From positions 3,100,001 through 3,164,000 of the forward strand of contig OY970153.1 of the NCBI GenBank assembly GCA_963706385.1: 64,000 nt of DNA, written 5' to 3'. Below the pieces are notes generated by a model. It saw nothing but the letters and a program-made list of their open reading frames with translations. It did not search any database and was not told the origin of the DNA. Below are positions 28,085 to 35,137 of the stretch, piece by piece (position 1 is the stretch's first letter; every line of letters starts with the position of its first letter). Source of the stretch: Poindextera sp963706385. Lineage in GTDB: Bacteria > Pseudomonadota > Alphaproteobacteria > Caulobacterales > Caulobacteraceae. Position numbers and translations under genes: made by a program.

Positions 28085-28388
28085 GCGCCCCCCGGGCCCC
28101 GCCTAGCGCTGCTAAGACACTAGGGCTTTAGATCGGTTACATCCTCGTCGCATTACGCGGCGAGAGCGTATCCTTCAGCGAAGTTATCGTTCGCATTTAG
28201 TTTAAGGCCCGAAACGGTGAGCCACGCCGAGAGAAAGCAACGCCTTTAGACGTCTGTCGATGCTGATCGGCCCCTCAGGCTTTCCGCCGATAACGCGGAG
28301 AAGGATTTGGTGGAGCCGCCGGGAATCGCACCCGGGTCCAGTCCGCTTATTGCACGCGCGTTTATCTCCATAGTCCGTCGCCGGACCC
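28085..28388 (-). ncRNA. ssrA: permuted two-piece tmRNA gene
   Basis: tmRNA rescues stalled ribosomes and adds a degradation tag. On the reverse strand the acceptor piece comes first (about 28388-28308), with the T arm CCGGG-TGCGATT-CCCGG and the encoded 3' end CGGCTCCACCA. A 33-base spacer (28307-28275) follows, then the coding piece begins GGGGCCGATCAGCATCGACA at 28274. The 5' GGGGCCG pairs with the 3' CGGCTCC over seven pairs, including the G3-U pair that makes it an alanyl-tRNA synthetase substrate. This order (3' half, spacer, 5' half) is the circular permutation known from alphaproteobacteria, where processing leaves two RNAs. The far 3' limit near 28085 is approximate. Confidence 0.9.
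28153..28194 (-). other. ssrA: tmRNA tag reading frame
   Basis: Thirteen codons plus TAA encode ANDNFAEGYALAA, which with the alanine carried by tmRNA gives a 14-residue tag ending in Ala-Leu-Ala-Ala. The N-terminal AANDNFAE is shared with the Caulobacter tag as I recall it (which ends EFAVAA); the last residues differ. Confidence 0.9.
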
Positions 28389-28392
28389 GGCT

Positions 28393-28398
28393 AATATA
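28393..28398 (-). promoter_or_regulatory. -10 element of ssrA
   Basis: TATATT on the reverse strand lies 5-7 bases upstream of the predicted acceptor-piece start (GGGTCCGG at 28388). The -35 region is weak. It fits a constitutive sigma-70-type promoter. Confidence 0.5.
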
Positions 28399-28500
28399 GG
28401 GCGGAATGGCCGGCGAAAGAAGGACCCATGCGCGAGGCGGCGATTTGAGGGTTGCGATTTCGCCGCGCGGTGTGTTGATCGACGCCCAGGAGGACGCCCG

Positions 28501-29076
28501 ATGAAGTCCCTGTTCGACGCGGCCAAGGTCCTGCTGTTCGACATGGCCTCGACCGTCTTCTTCCTGGCCGTGCTGCTGGTCACCAAGAACGTGCGGCTGG
28601 CGATCGCGCTGGGGATGGTGCTGGGCGCGGCGCAGATCGCCTGGCAGGCGGCCCGCAAACAGCCGATCGACCGGATGCAGTGGATGAGCCTCGTCCTGGT
28701 GATCGGTTTCGGGACGGCGAGCCTGATCACCCACGATCCGCGCTTCGTGATGGTCAAGCCCACCCTGATCTACATCGTGGTCGGCGTGGTGATGCTGAAA
28801 CCCGGCTGGATGAACCGCTACCTGCCGCCGGTCGCGGTCGAGACGGTCTCCGATCTCGGGATCATCTTCGGCTTCGTCTGGTCCGGGCTGATGTTCGTCT
28901 CGGCCGCGCTGAACCTGATCCTGGCGCTGAAGCTCTCGCCGGTGGCCTGGGGCGGGTTCATGTCGCTCTATGCCATCGTCAGCAAGGCCGCGCTGTTCGG
29001 GGTCCAGTACCTGACGATGCGAACGATCGGCGTGCGCCGCCGCCGCCGCGCCGAGCTGGGTTCGGCCGCCGCCTAA
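28501..29076 (+). CDS. yciB: inner membrane-spanning protein YciB (IspZ family, septation protein A)
   Basis: The 191-residue protein has five to six membrane segments. The first part reads KVLLFDMASTVFFLAVLLVT and AIALGMVLGAAQIAWQAARKQPIDRMQW, then PRFVMVKPTLIYIVVGVVML, GWMNRYLPP and FVWSGLMFVSAALNLILAL. These are hallmarks of YciB, linked to envelope synthesis and cell division. The C-terminus ends in Arg-rich sequence. Its stop overlaps the convergent ilvN stop by three bases. It is divergent from the tmRNA gene. Confidence 0.9.
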   Translation: MKSLFDAAKVLLFDMASTVFFLAVLLVTKNVRLAIALGMVLGAAQIAWQAARKQPIDRMQWMSLVLVIGFGTASLITHDPRFVMVKPTLIYIVVGVVMLKPGWMNRYLPPVAVETVSDLGIIFGFVWSGLMFVSAALNLILALKLSPVAWGGFMSLYAIVSKAALFGVQYLTMRTIGVRRRRRAELGSAAA

Positions 29077-29651
29077 CCCGGCTCCACGGCCCCGCGGGAG
29101 ATCGACAGCACCCCGGTGCGGGACAGCTCCACCAGGCCCAGCGGCCGCATCAGCTCGATGAACTTGTCGATCTTGCCGGGCGCGCCGGTGACCTCGAAGA
29201 CGAAGCTCTCGCGGGTGGTGTCGATCACCCTGGCGCGGAAGATGTCGGCGACGCTCAGCGCCTCGGCCCGCTCGGCGCCGCGCCCGCGCACCTTGACCAG
29301 GGCCAGCTCCCGCTCGACGCCCAATGGGTCGCGGGTCACGTCGCGCACCTCGCGCGCCGAGACCATCTTCGACAGCTGGGCCCGGATCTGGTCCAGCACA
29401 TCGTGGCTGCCGGAGGTGACGATGGTGATCCGGCTGGTGTGCGCGCGCCGGTCGGTCTCGGCGACGGTCAGGCTTTCGATGTTGTAGCCGCGCGCGGCGA
29501 ACAGGCCGACCACCCGGTGCAGCACGCCCGGCTCGTTGTCCACCACGATGGCGAAGGTCGCGCGCTCGTCGCGCTCCTGGGCGTGGTCCATGAAATAGGC
29601 CGACCCGGGCTGATCGGTGGTGGCGGGGATGGTGTCGTTGGTCATGCGCAA
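29073..29651 (-). CDS. ilvN: acetolactate synthase small (regulatory) subunit
   Basis: The 192-residue regulatory subunit of acetohydroxyacid synthase gives valine feedback control and boosts activity of IlvB. The N-terminal ACT domain reads TFAIVVDNEPGVLHRVVGLF (residues about 32-51), then ARGYNIESLTVAETDRRAHTSRITIV. The C-terminal domain includes VFEVTGAPGKIDKFIELMRPLGLVEL. It lies on the same strand as ilvB but 400 bases downstream, separated by a decayed gene and repeats that are unusual in an ilvBN pair. An in-frame ATG at 29645 is an alternative start. Confidence 0.93.
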   Translation of the reverse strand: MRMTNDTIPATTDQPGSAYFMDHAQERDERATFAIVVDNEPGVLHRVVGLFAARGYNIESLTVAETDRRAHTSRITIVTSGSHDVLDQIRAQLSKMVSAREVRDVTRDPLGVERELALVKVRGRGAERAEALSVADIFRARVIDTTRESFVFEVTGAPGKIDKFIELMRPLGLVELSRTGVLSISRGAVEPG

Positions 29652-29702
29652 TCGCCTTGAATGTTCGCCCGGACGGCTTTGTCTCGGCTTCGATCGTATT
29701 TC

Positions 29703-29992
29703 ACCACAAAGGACACCAAGGCCACCAAGTTAGAGCACAAGCCGCTTCACGCCGAGCTTGAACAGAGCTCCACGTTGAAATTCATCGGGAAACCCAGCCG
29801 CAATCCTGAGCGCTTCAGATAGGTCGGGATTTGCGCCTCATGGAGGCGCGTTAAAGTGTCTACAGCCTTGATCTCAATGACGATAAAATCTTCGACAACA
29901 AGATCAAGTCGGTAGCCGGCGTCGACAATCGTCCGCGCGAGGTCATCCACGTCCTTGGTGAGCGCTTGGTGTCCTTGGTGTTCTTGGTGGTT
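29703..29992. repeat. inverted element C copies flanking the GxxExxY remnant
   Basis: ACCACAAAGGACACCAAGG at 29703-29721 and the inverted TTGGTGTCCTTGGTGTTCTT at 29966-29985 bracket the pseudogene. The same word pair occurs without a gene at 24601-24667 and as a single copy at 33101-33128. Such repeats are commonly seen around genes for GxxExxY proteins in many bacteria. Confidence 0.75.
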
Positions 29993-29995
29993 CAA
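29730..29995 (-). pseudogene. decayed GxxExxY-family protein gene
   Basis: From the ATG at 29995 the frame reads MNHQEHQGHQ.., then DDLARTIVDAGYRLDLVVED, FIVIEIKAVDTLTRLHEAQI and PTYLKRSGLRLGFPMNFNV. This is clearly the C-terminal half of a GxxExxY (PD-(D/E)XK-like) protein, but about 50 residues carrying the GxxExxY motif itself are missing between DDLARTIV and DAGYRLDL. After NFNV the frame slips: the expected ending LFKLGVKRLVL and stop are present in another frame, ending at 29730. An internal deletion plus a frameshift means it is non-functional. It sits between ilvB and ilvN. Confidence 0.8.
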
Positions 29996-30051
29996 GACAG
30001 GCCCATCCAGCGCTTCACCATCGGCCTTGTTGCTCCGGGAGGCGCCTCACC

Positions 30052-31851
30052 CTACACCAACTTCCGCCCCGCCTCGCCGATCACCGAGCCGATGTCCTCG
30101 CCGTCGTCGGCCAGGATCATCTCGTTGTGCGGCTTGCCCGACGGGATCATCGGCAGGCAGTTCTCGGCCTTCTCGACCCGGCAGTCGAACAAGACCGGCC
30201 TGGGCGAGGCGAGCATCTCCAGGATCTTGCCGTCCAGTTCGTCCGGGGTTTGCGCCCGGATGCCGACGCCGCCATAGGCCTCGGCCAGTTTGACGAAGTC
30301 GGGCAGGCTTTCGGAATAGGAATGGCTGTAGCGCTCGCCGTGCAGGAGCTGCTGCCACTGGCGCACCATGCCCATCCACTCGTTGTTCAGGATGAAGATC
30401 TTGATCGGCAGGTCGTACTGCACCGCCGTCGACATCTCCTGCATGGTCATCTGCACCGAGGCCTCGCCGGCGATGTCGATCACCAGGGCGCCCGGATGGG
30501 CCAGCTGCACCCCGACCGCGGCCGGCAGGCCATAGCCCATGGTGCCCAGCCCGCCCGAGGTCATCCAGCGGTTCGGCTCGTCGAAATGGAAGTACTGCGC
30601 CGCCCACATCTGGTGCTGGCCGACCTCGGTGGTGATGTAGACGTCGCGGTCCCGGGTCAGGGCGTACAGCCGCTCGATGGCGTGCTGCGGCTTGATCACC
30701 GTTTGCGAGGGACGGTAGCGGAAGCCCTTGCGCGCGCGCCAGGCCTCGATCTGGGTCCACCAGGGCGCCAGGGCGTCGAGCGAGGTCTCGCGGCCCCGGG
30801 CTTTCCACGCCGCGATCATATCGTCCAGCACGCTGCCCGCATCGCCGACGATGCCCACCTCGACGCGGACGTTCTTGTTGATCGACGAGGGGTCGATGTC
30901 GATGTGGATCTTCTTCGAGCCGGGCGAGAAGGCGTCCAGCCGGCCGGTGACCCGGTCGTCGAACCGCGCGCCGACGCAGACCATCACGTCGCAGTCGTGC
31001 ATGGCGTGGTTGGCCTCGAACGCGCCGTGCATGCCGACCATGCCGAGCCAGGCCGGGTCGGAGGCGGGAAACGCGCCCAGGCCCATCAGGGTCGAGGTGA
31101 CCGGCGCGCCGGTCAGGGCCGCCAGCTCGCGTAAGCGGGCGCTGGCCTTCGGCCCCGCGTTGATCACCCCGCCGCCGGTGTAGAGGATCGGCCGCTTGGC
31201 GCCGGCGATCAGCGCGACCGCCTCCTTGATCCTGGCCGGATCGCCCTTGGTGCGGGGCGCGTAGACGTGCGCCGAGGGCGCGGCCTTGGGCCCCAGATAG
31301 ACCCCCTTGGCGAACTGGATGTCCTTGGGGATGTCGATCACCACCGGGCCGGGCCGGCCGGAGGTGGCGATGCGGAACGCCTCGTGCATCACCCGCGGCA
31401 GGTCCTCGATGCGTTTGACCAGATAGTTGTGCTTGGTGCACGAGCGGGTGATCCCGACCGTGTCCGCCTCCTGGAAGGCGTCCGAGCCGATCAGGTGGGT
31501 CGGGACCTGGCCGGTGATCACCACCAGCGGGATGGAGTCCATCAGGGCGTCGACGATGCCGGTGACGGCGTTGGTCGCGCCCGGACCCGAGGTGACCAGG
31601 ACCACGCCCGGCCGGCCGGTCGAGCGCGCATAGCCCTCGGCGGCGTGGGTCGCGCCCTGCTCGTGGCGGACCAGGATGTGGCGCAGGCGCGGCTCGTGGA
31701 ACAGGGCGTCGTAGATCGGCAGCACCGCCCCGCCCGGATAGCCGAACAGCGTATCCACTCCCTGATCGACCAGCGCGCGGACGACGATCTCGGCGCCGGT
31801 CATGGTCTCGGCGACGGCTTCGGCGGTCGGTTGGGTCTGACGGGCGGTCAT
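30052..31851 (-). CDS. ilvB: acetolactate synthase large (catalytic) subunit
   Basis: The 599-residue ThDP enzyme makes acetolactate/acetohydroxybutyrate for valine, leucine and isoleucine. The N-terminal domain has FGYPGGAVLPIYDAL, the catalytic Glu in HEQGATHAAEGYAR and TSGPGATNAVTGIVDAL. The central FAD-binding region has TSTLMGLGAFP. The C-terminal ThDP motif is DIAGEASVQMTMQEMSTAV..NNEWMGMVRQWQ. The length is typical. An attenuator with a Leu/Val-rich leader peptide lies directly upstream (31881-31984), so expression probably responds to branched-chain amino acid supply. Confidence 0.96.
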   Translation of the reverse strand: MTARQTQPTAEAVAETMTGAEIVVRALVDQGVDTLFGYPGGAVLPIYDALFHEPRLRHILVRHEQGATHAAEGYARSTGRPGVVLVTSGPGATNAVTGIVDALMDSIPLVVITGQVPTHLIGSDAFQEADTVGITRSCTKHNYLVKRIEDLPRVMHEAFRIATSGRPGPVVIDIPKDIQFAKGVYLGPKAAPSAHVYAPRTKGDPARIKEAVALIAGAKRPILYTGGGVINAGPKASARLRELAALTGAPVTSTLMGLGAFPASDPAWLGMVGMHGAFEANHAMHDCDVMVCVGARFDDRVTGRLDAFSPGSKKIHIDIDPSSINKNVRVEVGIVGDAGSVLDDMIAAWKARGRETSLDALAPWWTQIEAWRARKGFRYRPSQTVIKPQHAIERLYALTRDRDVYITTEVGQHQMWAAQYFHFDEPNRWMTSGGLGTMGYGLPAAVGVQLAHPGALVIDIAGEASVQMTMQEMSTAVQYDLPIKIFILNNEWMGMVRQWQQLLHGERYSHSYSESLPDFVKLAEAYGGVGIRAQTPDELDGKILEMLASPRPVLFDCRVEKAENCLPMIPSGKPHNEMILADDGEDIGSVIGEAGRKLV

Positions 31852-31880
31852 GGGCTGATCCGGAGGGTTCGAGAAGGCAA

Positions 31881-31905
31881 AGAAAAAGGCCCGCTGAGGG
31901 GCCTT
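31881..31905 (-). terminator. ilvB attenuator terminator
   Basis: On the reverse strand AAGGCCC-CTCAGC-GGGCCTT is followed by TTTCTTT, a textbook intrinsic terminator. It lies between the leader peptide and ilvB, 30 bases before the ilvB start codon. Confidence 0.85.
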
Positions 31906-31936
31906 GGGCGCGCGACCGGCTGCGGCGTGAAACGGG

Positions 31937-31984
31937 TCACGCCGTGGCGGGTCGCCTGACGAGTACGAGCAGCGCTTCGCGCAT
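31937..31984 (-). CDS. ilvB leader peptide (attenuation)
   Basis: The 15-residue peptide MREALLVLVRRPATA has Leu-Leu-Val-Leu-Val in a row, the control codons expected for an ilv leader. A GGAG ribosome site lies 8 bases before the ATG at 31984. The stop codon falls inside a perfect 7-bp hairpin (GGCGTGA..TCACGCC at 31924-31943), the position of the classical pause hairpin, and the terminator at 31881-31905 follows. A possible -35 (TTGACC at 32040-32035) lies in the end of miaA. Together these show ribosome-mediated attenuation. Confidence 0.85.
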   Translation of the reverse strand: MREALLVLVRRPATA

Positions 31985-32010
31985 GACTATTGCTCCAATA
32001 CCAGAACGGT

Positions 32011-32952
32011 TCAAATGCCACGTGCGCCGGGCGCGGTCAAGTCGCCGAACAGGGCAAGAAACCGCCCCCACTGGGCGTTGGGCTCGGTCGCGTCGAGGCG
32101 CGGCCAGTCGGGGGTCTGGTTGCGAAACCAGGTGAGCTGGCGCTTGGCGTAGTTGCGCGTGGCCCGCTGGGCGAGGCCGATGGCTTCGGGCAGGGCGGTC
32201 TCGCCGGCCAGATGGGCGGCCAGCTCACGCAGGCCAACCGCCTTCATCGCCGGAAGCGACACCGAGAGCTCCCGCGCGACGAGGGCGCGGACCTCCTCCA
32301 GCGCCCCGGCCGCGACCATGCCTTCCAGCCGCGCGTCGCAGCGGGCGTAGAGCGCCGCGCGCGGCGGCGCCAGCACCACCCCGCGCCAGGCGCCGGCGGG
32401 CAGGAGCGGGCGGGTGTCCGCCTGCCAGGCGCTCAGCGGCCGGCCGGTGGCGTCGGCGACGGCCAGGGCGCGGACCAGCCGCTGGATATCGCCCGGCGCG
32501 ATGCGCGCGGCGGCCTCGGGATCGAGACCGGCCAGGCGCTCGCGCAATCCCGCCTCGCCCAGGTTGGCCAACGCCAGGCTGGCGGCCCTGGGCACGTCGG
32601 GGATGTCCGCGAGCCCTCGGGTGAGGGCGCGGAAGTAGAGCCCCGTCCCGCCGACCACGATCGCCGCCCGTCCCCTTGCGGCGATGTCTTCCAGCACCGC
32701 CGCCGCCGCGCGCGCCCACCGCCCCACCGACCAGCCATCCGCCGCATCGGCCACCCCGAACAGATGATGCGGCGCGCGCCGCGCCTCTTCCGGCGTCGGC
32801 CGGGCGCTGAGAATCGCCAGGTCGCGATAGAGCTGCAGCGCGTCGGCGTTGACGATTTCGCCGCCGATCCGTTCGGCCAGCCGCAGCGCCAGCCCCGACT
32901 TGCCGCTCGCGGTCGGGCCGGCGATCAAGATTATCGGCGTGGGTGCGCTCAT
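32011..32952 (-). CDS. miaA: tRNA dimethylallyltransferase
   Basis: MiaA adds a dimethylallyl group to A37 of tRNAs reading UNN codons. The 313-residue product starts MSAPTPIILIAGPTASGKSG with the P-loop GPTASGKS. It continues with EIVNADALQLYRDLAILSARPT, GGTGLYFRALTRGLADIP and RATRNYAKRQLTWFRNQ, all family hallmarks. An ATG 12 bases upstream (32964) is an alternative start. A second, broken copy of the first 17 or so codons lies at 33335-33385 across a repeat island, so this start region is probably rebuilt. The gene ends 27 bases before the ilvB leader ATG. Confidence 0.93.
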   Translation of the reverse strand: MSAPTPIILIAGPTASGKSGLALRLAERIGGEIVNADALQLYRDLAILSARPTPEEARRAPHHLFGVADAADGWSVGRWARAAAAVLEDIAARGRAAIVVGGTGLYFRALTRGLADIPDVPRAASLALANLGEAGLRERLAGLDPEAAARIAPGDIQRLVRALAVADATGRPLSAWQADTRPLLPAGAWRGVVLAPPRAALYARCDARLEGMVAAGALEEVRALVARELSVSLPAMKAVGLRELAAHLAGETALPEAIGLAQRATRNYAKRQLTWFRNQTPDWPRLDATEPNAQWGRFLALFGDLTAPGARGI

Positions 32953-33334
32953 CAATCCGCTCATCCCCGCTTTCGCGCTAGGATTCACATATTCCAAGGC
33001 TCGGCGTGCTTGCCTTCGCCCGAAAACCCTCTCCCGCCGGGAGAGGGAGGGGCCCACCGAAGGTGGGAAGGTGAGGGGTTACGGCCTCGCCAGGTCTTGA
33101 ACCACCAAGAACACGAAGCACACGAAGGCGGGAAACTGAGACACGATCCGGCCTCGCCCTTCGGCGGCATCGGCGGATGATGCGCGAAAACGGCCGGCGC
33201 GGTAACCCCTCACCTTCCCACGCCTTCGGCGCGGGCCCCTCCCTCTCCCGCCGGGAGAGGGTTTTCAGCCTCGCCTTTCGAGATATGTGTGCATCCCTTC
33301 CCGCTTTCGCGGGAATGAGCGGGGAGGGGCGATC
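32928..33334. repeat. repeat island between two copies of the miaA start
   Basis: It contains an inverted pair of element A (33020-33085 forward, 33163-33272 reverse), a single element C copy at 33101-33128 between them, and outer short arms carrying CCCGCTTTCGCG (32967-32978 and 33300-33311). A 32-base direct repeat with one mismatch, matching miaA codons around the P-loop, brackets the whole (32896-32927 and 33335-33366). No gene is seen in the 431 bases between miaA and serB. Confidence 0.75.
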
Positions 33335-33385
33335 CGACTTGCCGCTTGCGGTCGGGCCGGCGATCAGCCAGATGCGGGCCGCCAT
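33335..33385 (-). pseudogene. 5' fragment of miaA
   Basis: From an ATG at 33385 the reverse strand reads MAARIWLIAGPTASGKS, which is a better match to the usual MiaA N-terminus than the intact gene, then runs into repeat sequence. Its start codon overlaps the serB start codon, as expected if this is the ancestral miaA/serB divergent junction. Confidence 0.75.
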
Positions 33386-34277
33386 GTTGATCGCCGTCAC
33401 CCTCGTCAGTCCCGATCCCGCTACGGCCGCGGACCTCGCCCGCCATGTCGCTCAAGCGGTCGCAAGCCTGGCCGGGCCCGTCAAGCGGACCACGGCGCTG
33501 GGGCCGGGCGCGATCGACCTGGTGTTCGAGGCGCGCGATGTGGCCGAGCCGCGCATGGCGGCCCGCGAGGCCCTGGGCGAGGCGCCGGCCGATCTCTGCG
33601 TCCAGCCCTGGGAGCGCCGGCGCAAGCGGCTGCTGGTCGCCGACATGGATTCCACCATCATCGGCTGCGAGTGCCTGGACGAGCTGGCCGACTTCGCCGG
33701 GGTCAAGGCCGAGGTCTCACGGATCACCGAACGGGCGATGCGCGGCGAGATCGGCTTCGAGGGCGCTTTGCGCGAGCGGGTGGCGATGCTCGAGGGCCTG
33801 CCGCTGGCCGCGCTGGAGCGCTGCTACGCCGAGCGGGTGCGGCTCAATCCCGGCGCCCGCGCCCTGGTCGCGACCATGGCCGCGCATGGCGCGCGCTGCG
33901 TGCTGGTCTCCGGCGGCTTCAGCTTCTTCACCGCCCGCGTCGCCGAGGCGGCGGGGTTCCACGCCCAGCGGGCCAACACCCTGATCGACGACGGCAAGGG
34001 CGCGCTGACCGGCCGGGTGGGGCAGCCGATCCTCGGGCGCGAGGCCAAGCTCGCCGCCCTCGGCGAGGAGGCCGCGGCGCTCGGCGTCGGCCCGGCGCTG
34101 GCGCTGGCGGTCGGCGACGGGGCCAACGACCTGGCCATGATCCAGGCCGCCGGCCTCGGCGTCGCCTATCGGGCCAAGCCGCTGGTCGCGGCCCAGGCCG
34201 ACGCGCGCATCGATCACGCGGACCTGACCGCGCTGCTCTACTTCCAGGGCTATCGCGGCGAGCAATTTTCCAGCTAG
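33384..34277 (+). CDS. serB: phosphoserine phosphatase SerB
   Basis: SerB removes phosphate from phosphoserine, the last step of serine biosynthesis. The 297-residue product has an N-terminal ACT-like domain (MLIAVTLVSPDPATAADLA), then the HAD core with the nucleophile motif VADMDSTIIGCECLDELAD near residue 88. LVSGGFSFFTARVAEAAGF (Ser of motif II), the Lys in REAKLAAL and VGDGANDLAMI (motif IV) follow. The ATG at 33384 is preferred; one at 33372 is possible. It is followed 8 bases later by a HAD phosphatase gene, probably on the same transcript. Confidence 0.93.
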   Translation: MLIAVTLVSPDPATAADLARHVAQAVASLAGPVKRTTALGPGAIDLVFEARDVAEPRMAAREALGEAPADLCVQPWERRRKRLLVADMDSTIIGCECLDELADFAGVKAEVSRITERAMRGEIGFEGALRERVAMLEGLPLAALERCYAERVRLNPGARALVATMAAHGARCVLVSGGFSFFTARVAEAAGFHAQRANTLIDDGKGALTGRVGQPILGREAKLAALGEEAAALGVGPALALAVGDGANDLAMIQAAGLGVAYRAKPLVAAQADARIDHADLTALLYFQGYRGEQFSS

Positions 34278-34285
34278 GGGACGAA

Positions 34286-34954
34286 ATGGTGTTCCCCCGC
34301 CCGATCCGAGCCGTGGTGTTCGACATGGACGGCCTTCTGATCGACTCCGAGGGCCTGGTCCGCGAGGGCGTCATCCGCGCGGCGCGGGGCATGGGCCACG
34401 AGATGCCGCTGTCGCTGTGCGGGCGGATGATCGGCCTGCCGCTGGCCGAATGCCTGGCGATGATCCAGGACCATTTCGGCCCCGGCTTCGACATGGACAG
34501 GTTCCTGATCGAGGAGCGGCGCGAGATCGAGGCGCTGTTCGCCGAGGGCGTGGCGCTGAAGGCCGGGGTGATCGAGCTGCTGGACCACCTGGACGAGCTT
34601 GGCCTGCCGCGAGCGGTCGCCACCTCCTCCAGCCGCGATGCGGTCGACGCCCACCTGGGCGGCCATGGCCTGCTCGCCCGGTTCGACGCTGTGATCGCGC
34701 GCGAGGACGTGCGCCGCCACAAGCCCAATCCCGACCCCTACCTCGCAGCGGCCCTGGCGCTCGGGGTCGACGCCGAATCCTGCCTGGCGCTGGAGGACAG
34801 CCACAACGGCGTGCGCGCCGCCCACGCCGCCGGCATGATGACGATCATGGTCCCCGACCTGTTGGATCCCACCGAGGAGATGGCGGAAAAGACCATCCAC
34901 ATCGCCGAGAGCCTGCACGAGGTGCACCGGCTGTTGCTGGCGCGGCGGGGCTAG
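34286..34954 (+). CDS. HAD-family phosphatase (beta-phosphoglucomutase/YniC-like)
   Basis: The 222-residue cytoplasmic HAD enzyme has motif I FDMDGLLIDSEG near residue 13, motif II TSSSRD near residue 113, KPNPDPYLAAALALG (motif III Lys) and LEDSHNGVRAAHAAGM (motif IV). The helical cap lies between motifs I and II, as in the phosphoglycolate phosphatase/beta-PGM group. Such enzymes act on sugar or other small phosphates; the substrate is not readable. It is 8 bases downstream of serB with GGGGACGAA as a ribosome site, so co-transcription is likely. Confidence 0.88.
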   Translation: MVFPRPIRAVVFDMDGLLIDSEGLVREGVIRAARGMGHEMPLSLCGRMIGLPLAECLAMIQDHFGPGFDMDRFLIEERREIEALFAEGVALKAGVIELLDHLDELGLPRAVATSSSRDAVDAHLGGHGLLARFDAVIAREDVRRHKPNPDPYLAAALALGVDAESCLALEDSHNGVRAAHAAGMMTIMVPDLLDPTEEMAEKTIHIAESLHEVHRLLLARRG

Positions 34955-35137
34955 GGGTGCGATGGCCCAGACCGATGGGCAAGAGCGGCCTTGGGTCGGT
35001 GGACTCCCGTGACTCCCTGCCCGGAAGCGCAGCTTCCCGTCACCAGCCCACGGCGCACCGGAACCGGACGTCCTGAAGGTCTCAGGAGGGTGTGAGGAGA
35101 CATTCACCCGCTGTGGTCGAAGTCGCCATAAGGCTGC

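Noticed and set aside
28246..28734. Reverse-strand ORFs across the tmRNA gene
   Set aside because: The region is explained by tmRNA structure (acceptor stem, T arm, tag frame); the ORF translation has no protein features.
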